Below, piece after piece: positions 32,062-40,949 of a DNA stretch of 51,743 bases. The translations under genes were made by a program, and so were the position numbers. The DNA lies in NCBI GenBank assembly GCA_001664505.1, contig CP011806.1, positions 4,591,835-4,643,577 of the forward strand, in the 5' to 3' direction. The notes beneath the pieces were generated by a model, which worked only from the letters and a program-made list of their open reading frames with translations, was not told the origin of the DNA and did no database searches. Origin of the DNA: Acidobacteria bacterium Mor1. Lineage in GTDB: Bacteria > Acidobacteriota > Polarisedimenticolia > Polarisedimenticolales > Polarisedimenticolaceae. The stretch's first letter is position 1, and each line of letters starts with the position of its first letter.

Positions 32062-32334
32062 CTAGTCCCGCAACAGACGCAGCTTGCGCAAGTGCGCCAC
32101 GGTCTCGGCGACGTCCCGGGAGAGGGTCTCGTCGTCGACGGCGTAACGCCGTGCAAGCGCCGCCACCACGTCCTGGATGGTGCGCTCGCCGTCGAGCAGC
32201 AGGAAGATCTCCCGAGCCGTGCCGTTCAGCACGTGGACCTTGTCGCCGTCCTGCTCGTAGAACACGTACTCGTCGCCCAGATCGCGACCCCACACGCCAT
32301 CGATCGGTCTGGGTCGTTCGCTCGCGGTGCTCAT
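32062..32334 (-). CDS. PqqD-family peptide-binding protein
   Basis: The 90-residue protein matches the PqqD/RRE fold: an N-terminal beta region (DEYVFYEQDGDKVHVLNGTA), then helix REIFLLLDGERTIQDVVAAL and ARRYAVDDETLSRDVAETVA, and a final helix HLRKLRLLRD. PqqD-like proteins bind leader peptides of ribosomal peptides and hand them to modifying enzymes. It overlaps the upstream HprK-like kinase gene by ATGA (32331-32334), so the two are translationally coupled. A peptide or protein substrate is not evident nearby. Confidence 0.88.
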   Translation of the reverse strand: MSTASERPRPIDGVWGRDLGDEYVFYEQDGDKVHVLNGTAREIFLLLDGERTIQDVVAALARRYAVDDETLSRDVAETVAHLRKLRLLRD

Positions 32335-33470
32335 CCGGCCCCTTTCCTGTTCCCCCCGGTTATCGTTTTCTCGATCAGGTCCGCACTCTCAATATGGTTC
32401 CCGACCCTCAGGCGCCAACACTCGGCATGCCGCAACGCCTGGGCGAGTTCGAGAAACAGCCGCGTCTCGTTGCCGCCGAAGCGTTCCAGCAACCGGCCGC
32501 CGGGACGCCGGTTGAGCATCTCCCGCCCGAGCAGCGCCGCCGCTTCCCGCCGCTTGACCGGCTGCATCTGCGCCGGCGCCGCGAAGTCGGGTGTGCCGCC
32601 CCAGTGCTTCTCGCTGAACAGCACATCAGGGTCGTCGAGTACCCGGCTCAACTCACGGGTCGGCCAGGCGTCGCGGCGGGTGCGCAGCTTCCAGTGGCGG
32701 ATGCCCTGGCGGTCGGCACGGGCCTCGATGTCCACACCGTCGATCGCCTGGAGGGCCGCGTCGAGGCGTTCCGCCTCCTCGGCCCGTCCGATCACGTCGA
32801 TCGAACTGCCGGAGGCCGCCGGGTCCTGCCCCGGGTCCTCGGCGGTCAACAGGATCACGTGGCGCAGCGGCCGTGACTCGGTCAGGACCTTGTCATCTCC
32901 GAACAGCCGGCCTGCGTCGATCAGGGTCTTGCCCAGCAGCCTCGGCAGGTGCTCGTCCTCCCGGGCCCGGCGGACCGAGTCCGGCTCGGCGTGGCCCGGT
33001 GCCGGGCGCAAACCGATGGCCCGCGGGTAGGGCGCGATCTCGCCGCTCTCCAGGTCCAGAGGGGCGTAGTCGTCTCCCAGGAAGCCGTGTCCCCGCGCCA
33101 GGAGCTCCAGGGTCAGGGTCGATTTGCCGTGGCCGCGCGGGGCGGCGAGCAGCGTCGCTCCACCTTCGGCGCCGGGCGCGGCCAGCGCCGCGGCATGGAG
33201 GATCGCGTGGCTCCCGACCCGGTGCAGCAGCGTTTCCAGGAAGCGCTGGTAGGCCAGCATGGTCGGTTCGACCGGCGGGGCGTAGGGGGTGAACCGTCCC
33301 AGACCCTCGACCCCCTCGTCGCCGGCCACGACGGTGGGTGCGGCGGGAGCGTCCCCGTTGGTCGCCGGAGCGATGAACCGCCGATAGGCGGCGGCAATCG
33401 GATCGATGACCGCCTCGGGCCCCTCGAGGGAAAGGCGGGCATCGAGCACCTTGAAGTGCCGATGCGGCAC
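32331..33470 (-). CDS. HPr kinase-like protein (HprK-related), coupled to a PqqD protein
   Basis: This 379-residue protein has a P-loop LLAAPRGHGKSTLTLELL near residue 110-125, followed by GFLGDDYAPLDLESGEI. That sequence matches the catalytic region of HprK-type kinases, where the Asp pair acts as base and metal ligand. The C-terminal half (about 300-379) is helical and has no family I recognise. The N-terminal ~100 residues are specific to this subgroup. HprK-related kinases paired with PqqD proteins are found near exosortase and lasso-peptide clusters; in the latter a relative phosphorylates the peptide. Start is GTG 33470. Substrate unknown. Confidence 0.82.
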   Translation of the reverse strand: MPHRHFKVLDARLSLEGPEAVIDPIAAAYRRFIAPATNGDAPAAPTVVAGDEGVEGLGRFTPYAPPVEPTMLAYQRFLETLLHRVGSHAILHAAALAAPGAEGGATLLAAPRGHGKSTLTLELLARGHGFLGDDYAPLDLESGEIAPYPRAIGLRPAPGHAEPDSVRRAREDEHLPRLLGKTLIDAGRLFGDDKVLTESRPLRHVILLTAEDPGQDPAASGSSIDVIGRAEEAERLDAALQAIDGVDIEARADRQGIRHWKLRTRRDAWPTRELSRVLDDPDVLFSEKHWGGTPDFAAPAQMQPVKRREAAALLGREMLNRRPGGRLLERFGGNETRLFLELAQALRHAECWRLRVGNHIESADLIEKTITGGNRKGAG

Positions 33471-33570
33471 GGATACCTCGCCAGAAAAAGGATCGTTCCG
33501 TGTGTCGTTGCTGATGGCCGTCCTGTGCCGGGCCGGCCTGCGCGCGCGTTGTTCGCGTTGAGATTACCAC

Positions 33571-33590
33571 GCACGCCGCCGGCGGCGTGC
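33571..33590. terminator. 20-bp perfect palindrome after the sugar transferase gene
   Basis: GCACGCCGCCGGCGGCGTGC is self-complementary over all 20 bases and ends 7 bp from the stop of the minus-strand gene at 33597. It should form a strong hairpin in the transcript but no U run follows. It could end or protect the mRNA, or act as a protein-binding site. Confidence 0.55.
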
Positions 33591-33596
33591 GGATGC

Positions 33597-34979
33597 CTAG
33601 ACCGCGCCGCTACCCATCAAGACAACCCGTACGGTCTTGAGCGCGATCCACAGATCGAGCAGCAGGTTGTTGTTCTTGATGTAGTACAGGTCGTACTTGA
33701 GCTTCTCCAGGGCGTCCTCTTCGGTCGAGCCGTAGCGGTACTCGACCTGGGCCCAGCCGGTGACTCCCGGGCGCACGGTCATACGCAGGCCGTAGAACGG
33801 AATCTTTTCTTCGAGCTGTTCCACGAAGTGACGCCGTTCGGGACGGGGACCGACGAAGCTCATGTCGCCCTTGAACACGTTGATCAACTGGGGCAGCTCG
33901 TCGATGCGCACCTTGCGGATGAAGCGACCGACCCGGGTGACCCGCGGATCGTTCTGCTGCGCCCACTGGGGGCCGCTCTTCTTCTCGGCGTCCTGGACCA
34001 TCGAGCGGAACTTGAGGACGTCGAACTCGCGGCCGTTGAGGCCCATGCGGCGCTGGCGGTAGAGCACCGGGCCGGGGCTCTCGATCTTGATGGCCACGGC
34101 GGTGAGCAGCATGATCGGCCACGCCACCAGCAGCAGGGCGCCCGCCTGGCAGACGTCGACGAAGCGCTTGAGCGCCGACCGGACCTTGGAGGTCTTGAAG
34201 CCCTCTCCGAAGATCAGCCAGGAGGGGAGCAGGGTCTCGACGCAGATCTTGCCGCTGTTGCGTTCGAAGAAGGAGGTCGACTCCTCGACCTCGACGCCCC
34301 GCAGGCGGAGGTCCAGCAGCTCCTTGATCGGCAGCTTGCCCCGTTTCTCGTCCAGGGCGACGATGATGCGGTCGACGTTGGCGTCGCAGAAATCGGGCAT
34401 CGTGGCGAAGGTCGAGGTGACCCGGGATCCCTGGGTCAGCGCCTGACCCAGCTGGGATTCGTTTTCCGCGGCGAAACCGACGATCTGATATTCGTCGGCG
34501 TGGGAGTCGTTGATCCAGCGGCAGGTCTGCTTGGCCGACTCGCCCGAGCCGACGATCAGTACCCGCTCGCGCAGGGCGTAGACCTCGTAGCGCAGGGCCA
34601 GCCAGCGCCAGAGCGCAACCGAGGTCGGGACCGCCACCGCCCCTTCCAGCACCAGGAAGGCGGGCAGGCTGAGCTTGCCGGAGACCGCCCATACGGCTGC
34701 GAAGGAAACCAGGCCGATGACGAAGGAAACCGCCGAGAAGATCACGAGCTCCCGGCGGAAGTTCAGGTCGTCGCCGAGGTTGGCCAGCCGGGTGCTGACC
34801 AGGCAGCCGATGAACAGAACTCCGGTGCCGTAGATCGAGAAGGCCAGATCCTGCTCGAGCATCAACGGGTTGAAGTTGAGGGTCAGGTAGGCGAGGGCGT
34901 AGAGAACACCCACAATAAGGCCGCTTTCCAGCGCGAAGAACGCCAGGACTCGCGGCTTTCTCATTCGGAACGTGCTCAT
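33597..34979 (-). CDS. Polyprenyl glycosylphosphotransferase (exosortase/XrtA-type EpsB-like)
   Basis: This enzyme transfers the first sugar phosphate to undecaprenyl phosphate, starting the polysaccharide repeat on the inner membrane. The 460-residue protein has four N-terminal membrane helices and a Rossmann-like domain ([20 protein letters not shown]). A further helix (about 280-305) leads to the catalytic domain: [58 protein letters not shown]. It resembles the sugar transferases of XrtA/PEP-CTERM loci. It is divergent from the export protein gene across a 453-bp control region. Confidence 0.93.
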   Translation of the reverse strand: MSTFRMRKPRVLAFFALESGLIVGVLYALAYLTLNFNPLMLEQDLAFSIYGTGVLFIGCLVSTRLANLGDDLNFRRELVIFSAVSFVIGLVSFAAVWAVSGKLSLPAFLVLEGAVAVPTSVALWRWLALRYEVYALRERVLIVGSGESAKQTCRWINDSHADEYQIVGFAAENESQLGQALTQGSRVTSTFATMPDFCDANVDRIIVALDEKRGKLPIKELLDLRLRGVEVEESTSFFERNSGKICVETLLPSWLIFGEGFKTSKVRSALKRFVDVCQAGALLLVAWPIMLLTAVAIKIESPGPVLYRQRRMGLNGREFDVLKFRSMVQDAEKKSGPQWAQQNDPRVTRVGRFIRKVRIDELPQLINVFKGDMSFVGPRPERRHFVEQLEEKIPFYGLRMTVRPGVTGWAQVEYRYGSTEEDALEKLKYDLYYIKNNNLLLDLWIALKTVRVVLMGSGAV

Positions 34980-35432
34980 GCTCTCCAGTCCATCTGCGCG
35001 CAGTTGCCCGCAGGAGACATAAACATCCCGATGTGGGGACCCCTCTAAGGTTGGACCCCGATCATCTTTTCGCCACCGAACGCCGTGCCACTAGTCTGTT
35101 TCGTTGCCAGAAACGGTACGGGGCAAGTTTTTACCTGTCAACCTAAACCGGGGCTTTCGTTCATGGTTTTAACCAATGCTGCTAGAGGAATTTGAATATG
35201 GACCGGTTTCGTGACTATTTGGTAACCGAGGGACCGGATCGAACATTTTCGGACTCGTTTTCTGGGTAGTCGGGTTCTTATTCGTTATGGTCCGCAAGTG
35301 TTCGCTCTTTCCTCTTGACATCCGCAGGTGCTCTCCGTACCTATTGCTTTGCACGGCAAGACAGGTCGTTTTTACCGAGTCCCCCCCGACTCCCCGTGGG
35401 GCGGTGTCTTCGAGTTCGAGGAGAACCGTTCA
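34980..35432. promoter_or_regulatory. Divergent control region of the polysaccharide locus
   Basis: This 453-bp gap between the sugar transferase gene (-) and the export gene (+) is clearly richer in A and T than its surroundings, especially 35100-35310. A perfect TTGACA lies at 35315-35320, but the sequence 17 bp later (TACCTA) is a weak -10. GGTTTTAACC near 35164 is a small palindrome. No coding sequence is convincing. The length suggests two promoters and regulator sites. The ribosome site for the export gene is GAGGAG near 35418. Confidence 0.6.
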
Positions 35433-36029
35433 ATGAAGACCTCTGCGTTTCGCGCAAAGTCACATCGGGCCGCAGTTGTTCTGGCGGTCCTGCTGGGCCT
35501 GGCTGCGGTAGTTCCGTCCGCTTTCGCCGACGGTCCCGCGCGCCCGGTCCGGGCCGACTTCACCATCGGCATCGAGGACCAGCTGACCATCTCCGTCTGG
35601 GGCGAGTCCGAGTTGGACTCCATGACCGTCAAGGTCGGTCCCGACGGCAAGATCACGATTCCGCTGGTCAACGACCTCTACGTCGAGGGCTTCACCCTCC
35701 AGGAGGTCCGCAACGAGGTGGCCAACCGGCTGAGCAACTTCATCCGCGACCCCAACGTCACGGTGATGCTCTCCGAGCTGAACAGCTACCGCATCTACGT
35801 TCTGGGTGAGGTGAACGGTCAGGGTGTCCTGAGCTTTTCCCGCCCGACCCGGCTCCTGCAGGTGGTCGCCACCGCCGGGGGCCTGACCGAGTACTCCCGC
35901 AAGCGGATCGTGCTGATTCGCGAGGTCGACGGCGAAGAGCAGCGATTCGACCTGGACTACAAGCGGGTGATCGAAGGACTGGAAGACAATCCGTTTCTGC
36001 TTCCAGGTGACATGTTGGTGGTCAAGTAG
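35433..36029 (+). CDS. Polysaccharide export protein (Wza/EpsA-like)
   Basis: The start is ATG 35433 (198 residues); upstream frame positions lack a signal. A signal peptide (AAVVLAVLLGLAAVVPSAFA then DG) is followed by the polysaccharide export domain (FTIGIEDQLTISVWGESELD, GPDGKITIPLVNDLYVEGFT, IRDPNVTVML). A soluble-ligand-binding-like domain then follows (YVLGEVNGQGVLSFSRPTRL, LQVVATAGGLTEYSRKRIVL). This is the periplasmic/outer-membrane gate of Wza-type systems. It lacks the lipobox Cys of E. coli Wza and the C-terminal membrane helix, so another protein, perhaps the barrel encoded next, may form the pore. Confidence 0.92.
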   Translation: MKTSAFRAKSHRAAVVLAVLLGLAAVVPSAFADGPARPVRADFTIGIEDQLTISVWGESELDSMTVKVGPDGKITIPLVNDLYVEGFTLQEVRNEVANRLSNFIRDPNVTVMLSELNSYRIYVLGEVNGQGVLSFSRPTRLLQVVATAGGLTEYSRKRIVLIREVDGEEQRFDLDYKRVIEGLEDNPFLLPGDMLVVK

Positions 36030-36062
36030 GTCTACTCACGGGGGGCGTGAGGATCGTGATTC

Positions 36063-37325
36063 ATGATCAAGCAGTTCGTCTGCCTCGGGTTTGGTGCGCT
36101 GATGCTCGCCGGACTTAGTACCCCCGTCTCGGCGCAGCACTGGGAGTTCCATCCCTCGTTCGCCCTGGAGCAGGCTTACAACGACAACGTGCGGTTCGCC
36201 GGCGTCGAGGAAGGGGCGGGTATCTCCTCCAACGGGGACTACATCACCCGCTTCGACGTGGCGCTGCCCCTGGAACGTTCCTGGCGCAAGGGCACCTTCT
36301 CTTTCAGCTACAACCCCTCCTACGAGAAATACGACCGGCTGAGCGATCTGGATCAGATCGAACACCGGGTCAGCGCCGGAGTGGCGGCGGAGCCCAACCC
36401 CTTCACCTCGCTGTCTTTCCTGGCCAGCTACGTCAACTCCCAGAACCAGGGGAGCACCGCACTGGCCAGCCAGGGCATCTCGGCGGACCCGTTCCTCAAC
36501 GACCGGACCGACCGGGAGGCGATGAGCGCCCAGGTGACCCTGCAGCGTGACTTCGGCGCCCGCTGGCGCTGGACCAACTCGGTCTCGGCCAACGCCTCGT
36601 CCTTCGACCAGGCGGACCTGACCGAGGGGGCCACCGACCTCTCGGTCGAGGACCGGGTCGGCTACGGGGCCTCCACCGGTGTGGCGATGATCGTCGGCGC
36701 CAACACCGCCTACGGGCTGAGCTACGGTTACCAGCTGTTCGAGCTGGACCAGTCCGGAAACGGCGTGACCCAGTCCCTGGCGCTGACCGTCGACCGCGGC
36801 TTCGGGCGCTCCGCATCCCTGACCGCCCGGGTCGGCGCCTTCAGCCGCAGCTTCGACGGTGGCGTCAACGAGTTGGGCGGGGACGCCTCCCTGACTCCGG
36901 CCAACGACGACGACGGCCTGGCCGCGAGCCTGTCCTATTCGAAGAACTTGCGTTTCGTCTCGGTGCGGTTCGGCGCCGACCGCCGGGCCGCCCTGGGGGA
37001 CTCGTTCCTCGGGACCTCGACCAACACCACCTTCGGGTTCACCGTTTCGAGCTACCAGACCCGCACCTGGAACTGGCAGGTCTCGACGCGCTACGCTCTT
37101 CGGGTCGCGACCGAGGACATCAACGACGATCTGACCACGATCGGCGTCGGTATCTCGGCGGACCGTAACTTCCGCCGGCCCATCGCCTTGCGCATGGGCC
37201 TGACTCATGTCGATCAATCCGGTGCCCCGGGCATCGGCGGGACCCTCGACAGCAGTCAAAACATCTCGTTCTATCGAGCGTCTGTGGGGATTGTCTGGCA
37301 ACCCCTGGGGAGGAAAGACAGCTAA
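36063..37325 (+). CDS. Outer-membrane beta-barrel protein of XrtA-type loci
   Basis: This 420-residue protein has a signal peptide (MIKQFVCLGFGALMLAGLST, then PVSAQ). It continues as long amphipathic beta strands typical of an outer-membrane barrel (WRKGTFSFSYNPSYEKYDRL, NTAYGLSYGYQLFELDQSGN, SASLTARVGAFSRSFDGGVN, NTTFGFTVSSYQTRTWNWQV), with a final strand ending IVWQPLGRKDS. Related barrels sit next to export and chain-length genes in exosortase loci. The gene overlaps the next as TAATG (stop 37323-37325). Confidence 0.85.
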   Translation: MIKQFVCLGFGALMLAGLSTPVSAQHWEFHPSFALEQAYNDNVRFAGVEEGAGISSNGDYITRFDVALPLERSWRKGTFSFSYNPSYEKYDRLSDLDQIEHRVSAGVAAEPNPFTSLSFLASYVNSQNQGSTALASQGISADPFLNDRTDREAMSAQVTLQRDFGARWRWTNSVSANASSFDQADLTEGATDLSVEDRVGYGASTGVAMIVGANTAYGLSYGYQLFELDQSGNGVTQSLALTVDRGFGRSASLTARVGAFSRSFDGGVNELGGDASLTPANDDDGLAASLSYSKNLRFVSVRFGADRRAALGDSFLGTSTNTTFGFTVSSYQTRTWNWQVSTRYALRVATEDINDDLTTIGVGISADRNFRRPIALRMGLTHVDQSGAPGIGGTLDSSQNISFYRASVGIVWQPLGRKDS

Positions 37326-38860
37326 TGAGCAACGACGCCAAGAAGGCCCAGATCCTCGAGCTCCTCGACCGGCTCTTCCGTTCCTGGTGGACCGTCGTCG
37401 CGGGCATCTGCATCGGCCTGGCCGGTGCGCTGATCTCGCTCAACCACACCCCCAAGGTCTACGAGGCGAGCACGACGATCTTCGTTGCTCCCCGCGCGAT
37501 CCCGGGCAAGGTGGTTCAGGAGACGGTGATCGACGACATGGGCCTGCGCATGAGTTCTCTGCGCGACGCGGTGCTGAGCCGCCCCTATCTGCAGAAGCTC
37601 GTGGAGGAGGCCTTCGTGCCTCCGCGTCGTAGTGAAGAAGAGGTCGAGATGCTGATCGCCCAGATCCGCGGCCGGGTCAGCGTGAAGGTCGCCCGGGCCG
37701 CCTTCGAGATCAGCTACAAGGATCAGAACCCGGCCAAGGCGGCGACCGTCGCCAACTTCCTGGCCGATCAGTACATCGAAGAGAACGCCAACTACGTCAA
37801 GGAAACCGCCGCCGACGCCACCGCCCTCATTCAGGAGATGGCGGACCGGGTGCGCGCAGAGCTGGACATCAAGGAATCCCAGATCGCCAGCTACCGCTCG
37901 GCCCACGCCCACGAGACCGATCAGGAACGCGAGACCAACATGCGGATGCTCGAGTCGCGACAGCGCGATCTCGAGAACCAGATGAAGGAACTCAAGGCGG
38001 CTCAGATCCGCCTGCGAGCCCTGAGTGAGATCGAGGCGGACACCGACTGGCTGACGATGAAGCCCACCGCCGAGACCAGCGCCGGCAGTGCCGACGGCGA
38101 GGTCATCACTCCGGAGATCACCGAGATCCAGTCAGAGTTGTCTGATCTGCGCCGGCGCTACGCCGACAAGCATCCCGACGTTCAGGCCAAGATGCGGGAA
38201 CTCGACGAGGCGAAGAAGGCCGCCAAGGCCTCCGGCCCCGTGGTTGCCGAAGATCGCGCCACCATCAGTGACACCGCCATCGCCCTGGGTCGTATGGATG
38301 ACCCGGTCGAAGATCAACGCCCGGCGTTGGAGCGCGAGGTCCAGGCGATCCAGTCCAAGGTCGACGCCATCGAGGCGGACATCCTGGTCTACGAGGCCCG
38401 GCTGTCGGCCACGCCGAGGGTCGAGCAGCGGCTGGCCGAGCTGAGCAAGGGCATCAAGGTCCAGCAGCGGCAATACGAGGACTATCTGACCCAGCTCGAA
38501 GGCGCCAAGAGCGCCGAGATGGTTCACGAGGCGAGCAAGGGTGAGCGCTTCGAGATCATCGAGCGCGCCGTGGTGCCTCGCGTGCCGGTGCAGCCGGTCC
38601 CGATGATGGTCATCGGCATCGGCCTCGCCATCGGGCTCGTCGCCTTCGTCGGCCCCCTGGCGTTGAAGGAACTGTCCAACCCGATCGTTCGTTCCGAGAC
38701 CGGCCTCGCCGTGCTCGACGACCTTCCGGTTCTGGCGACCATTCCCCGCGTGGCCACGCCGTCGACGGCAAAAGCCAAGCGGATGTTCTACATGAGAAAT
38801 ATCGGCCTGTCGGCCGCCTCGGTGCTCGCGCTCGTCGCGGTCATCCTGCTGAAGCCCTAG
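37325..38860 (+). CDS. Polysaccharide chain-length determinant (Wzz/GNVR-type)
   Basis: The 511-residue protein has a short cytoplasmic start and a first membrane helix (about 20-40). A large periplasmic coiled-coil region (about 45-425) includes the Wzz-like YEASTTIFVAPRAIP and the long helices RAELDIKESQIASYRSAHAH and ESRQRDLENQMKELKAAQIR. Second and third hydrophobic helices lie at ~437-460 and ~493-510. It sets polymer length and pairs with the BY-kinase encoded 24 bp later. It starts within the stop of the barrel gene. The last helix at the very C-terminus is unusual, since most relatives end after the second. Confidence 0.92.
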   Translation: MSNDAKKAQILELLDRLFRSWWTVVAGICIGLAGALISLNHTPKVYEASTTIFVAPRAIPGKVVQETVIDDMGLRMSSLRDAVLSRPYLQKLVEEAFVPPRRSEEEVEMLIAQIRGRVSVKVARAAFEISYKDQNPAKAATVANFLADQYIEENANYVKETAADATALIQEMADRVRAELDIKESQIASYRSAHAHETDQERETNMRMLESRQRDLENQMKELKAAQIRLRALSEIEADTDWLTMKPTAETSAGSADGEVITPEITEIQSELSDLRRRYADKHPDVQAKMRELDEAKKAAKASGPVVAEDRATISDTAIALGRMDDPVEDQRPALEREVQAIQSKVDAIEADILVYEARLSATPRVEQRLAELSKGIKVQQRQYEDYLTQLEGAKSAEMVHEASKGERFEIIERAVVPRVPVQPVPMMVIGIGLAIGLVAFVGPLALKELSNPIVRSETGLAVLDDLPVLATIPRVATPSTAKAKRMFYMRNIGLSAASVLALVAVILLKP

Positions 38861-38884
38861 CGTTCGAAGGAGCTCCCCCCTCCC

Positions 38885-39694
38885 ATGAGCAATGCAGTCA
38901 TCGAGCCGTCAACCGAAAGCGAGGAAAGCATGCCGGAAGATCACAGCGAACCGCTTGCCGCCGGCGGAGCACCGCGCGGCGAGCTGGTTCCGAGGTCGAT
39001 CAAGGAGACACCCGACGTCGTCATGCTGACCCAGCGGAGTTCGGTGGCGGCGGAGCGTTTCCGCCGGCTCAAGACCCGGCTGGTCAACGAAAGCAAGAAC
39101 GACGAGCGCGTGCTGTCGATCACGAGTGCGGCGCCTGACGAGGGCAAGTCCTTCGTCTCGCTGAACCTCTCGATGGCCTTCGGTGCGGAGAACCCCAGCA
39201 CCTTGCTGATCGATGCGGACCTGCGCCGTCCGTCGATTCAGCGCTGGATCACGCCGACGCCGACGATCGGGCTGACCGAGTTGATGACCGATCAGGTCGA
39301 GCTCGATCACGTGCTGTTCCCGATGCAGAACTCCCAGACCACGATCCTGCCCGCCGGAGGCACGCCGTCGGACCCGACGGCACTGCTCTCGTCGAGCAAG
39401 TTCGCCAAGCTGGTCGAGGAGCTGCGCAACCGCTTCGACTGGATCCTGATCGACACCCCGCCGGTGGTGTTGTTCAGTGATGCCGATGCCGTCAGCGCCA
39501 ACTGCGATGGGGTGCTGCTGGTCGTACGCGCCGGACGGACGCCGAAGCCGATGTTCAAACAGGCGATCGGCTCGCTGACCTCGGCGCCGGTGGTCGGCAC
39601 CGTGATCAACGACGTGACCTTCAACCTGCCCGACCGCCAGAGCCACTATTCCGGCTACTACAACTGGTACTACTACGAGGACCGCAAGAAGTGA
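38885..39694 (+). CDS. Bacterial tyrosine kinase (CpsD/EpsG-like)
   Basis: This 269-residue cytoplasmic BY-kinase partners the chain-length protein. Motifs: Walker A SAAPDEGKSFVSLNLS, Walker A' LLIDADLRRPSI, Walker B WILIDTPP. The C-terminal Tyr cluster YSGYYNWYYYEDRKK is where autophosphorylation occurs in relatives. An N-terminal low-complexity segment (residues 1-35) is Glu/Ser-rich. Cycling of the Tyr cluster controls polymer assembly. Its TGA overlaps the GTG start of the yvcK-like gene (GTGA at 39691), so both are translationally coupled. Confidence 0.95.
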   Translation: MSNAVIEPSTESEESMPEDHSEPLAAGGAPRGELVPRSIKETPDVVMLTQRSSVAAERFRRLKTRLVNESKNDERVLSITSAAPDEGKSFVSLNLSMAFGAENPSTLLIDADLRRPSIQRWITPTPTIGLTELMTDQVELDHVLFPMQNSQTTILPAGGTPSDPTALLSSSKFAKLVEELRNRFDWILIDTPPVVLFSDADAVSANCDGVLLVVRAGRTPKPMFKQAIGSLTSAPVVGTVINDVTFNLPDRQSHYSGYYNWYYYEDRKK

Positions 39695-40692
39695 GCGATG
39701 CTCGTGAACAGTACCCCACGCGGGTCGTCGCCCTGGGGGGCGGTACCGGTCTTCCTGCCGTACTGCGGGGACTGCGCCGGTTGATTCACAGCGGGGATGT
39801 CTCGGCGTTGACCGCCGTCGTCGCGATGACCGACGACGGAGGCAGCTCGGGGCGGCTGCGTCGCAGCATGGGCATGCTTCCGCCGGGAGACGTGCGCAAT
39901 TGCCTGGTGGCGCTGGCCGATGAAGAAGAGATGCTCGCAGAGCTGTTCCAGCACCGCTACGGCGGCTGCGAGGAGCTGGGTGGTCACACCGTTGGGAACT
40001 TGATCCTCGCGGGGCTGGCCGAACAGACCGGCAGCTTTCTCAAGGCGGTGGAGCTCTCGAGTCACGTGCTGCGCACCGTCGGCCGTATCTTGCCGGCGAC
40101 CCTCGACGACGTGCGGCTGCGGGCGGAACTCGCCGACGGCAGCAGCATCGAGGGAGAGACCGCGATCGCCGAGGTCGAGCAACCGATCGCCCGGGTTTCG
40201 GTCTCGCCGTCCGAGGTCGAGCCGACGCCGGGTGTGATCGATTCGATTCGCGAGGCGGATCTGGTCGTGCTCGGGCCGGGCAGCCTGTACACGAGCCTGC
40301 TCCCGAACCTGATCATCCCGGGGATCGGCCGCGCCCTGCGCGATACCGATGCTTCAGTGGTGATGCTGGCCAACCTGGTCAGCGAGCGGGGCGAGGCTTC
40401 GGGGTTGGGGCTGCCCGATCACGTGCGGGTCATCGAAAAACATGTCGGCGGACACTGCATCGACGCGGTGTTGGTCAACGACGGACCGATCGACGAGGCC
40501 ATGCTGGGACGCTACCGCGAAGAGGGTGCGTTCCCGCTGACGTGGCCCGAAGAAGAAACGCCTCGGATCCGCGTCGTCCGACGCAATCTGCTGGCCGAAG
40601 GGCCCAAGCTGCGCCACGACTCCCTGGCCACCGTTTCGGGAGTGGTCGCGGCCTGGGCTGAACTCAAGAAATCACAGGAACACACCGTATGA
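39691..40692 (+). CDS. YvcK/GlmR-family (CofD-like) regulator
   Basis: The 333-residue protein has the YvcK signatures: VVALGGGTGLPAVLRGLRRL, AMTDDGGSSGRLRR, PPGDVRNCLVALADEE, GGHTVGNLILAGL and LGPGSLYTSLLPNLIIPGIG. In Firmicutes and mycobacteria YvcK/GlmR binds UDP-GlcNAc and controls glucosamine-6-phosphate synthase and envelope precursor supply. The gene starts with GTG in a GTGA overlap with the BY-kinase and ends in an ATGA overlap with the HTH gene. It is therefore firmly inside the polysaccharide operon, not near whiA/rapZ as in Firmicutes. Confidence 0.93.
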   Translation: MSDAREQYPTRVVALGGGTGLPAVLRGLRRLIHSGDVSALTAVVAMTDDGGSSGRLRRSMGMLPPGDVRNCLVALADEEEMLAELFQHRYGGCEELGGHTVGNLILAGLAEQTGSFLKAVELSSHVLRTVGRILPATLDDVRLRAELADGSSIEGETAIAEVEQPIARVSVSPSEVEPTPGVIDSIREADLVVLGPGSLYTSLLPNLIIPGIGRALRDTDASVVMLANLVSERGEASGLGLPDHVRVIEKHVGGHCIDAVLVNDGPIDEAMLGRYREEGAFPLTWPEEETPRIRVVRRNLLAEGPKLRHDSLATVSGVVAAWAELKKSQEHTV

Positions 40693-40949
40693 GCGACATC
40701 AACTCGGCGATGGAGAGACAACCCATGACCACCGAACTCGAAGCCCGGGAGGAGAACCTCCAGGAACGCGAGGAGGAGATCCTGACCAGCAAGGAGGCGC
40801 GTGATCTGCTCAAGATCGGCCGCACCAAGCTGTGGGAACTCACTCGAAAGAACGTGATTCCGGCTTATCGCCTCGGCAGTGGGCGGACGTCGACGCTGCG
40901 CTACAAGCGCTCGGAACTGCTGGCCTGGCTCGACCAGAACCGCATCTGA
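40689..40949 (+). CDS. Small excisionase/MerR-type helix-turn-helix protein
   Basis: This 86-residue protein has an acidic N-terminal helix (LEAREENLQEREEEILTSKE) followed by the HTH: ARDLLKIGRTKLWELTRKN, VIPAYRLGSGRTSTLRYKRS, ELLAWLDQNRI. The fold is that of MerR/Xis-like DNA-binding domains without an effector domain. It is coupled to the yvcK-like gene by an ATGA overlap. Its last 49 bp overlap the end of the convergent nucleotidyltransferase gene. It may regulate this locus, given its position. Confidence 0.88.
   Translation: MSDINSAMERQPMTTELEAREENLQEREEEILTSKEARDLLKIGRTKLWELTRKNVIPAYRLGSGRTSTLRYKRSELLAWLDQNRI

Noticed and set aside
32949-35048. A 699-codon open frame on the plus strand opposite the HprK-like and sugar transferase genes
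   Set aside because: It is antisense to two genes with clear family motifs and encodes repetitive Gly/Arg/Asp/Gln-rich text. It is a common artefact of high GC content.
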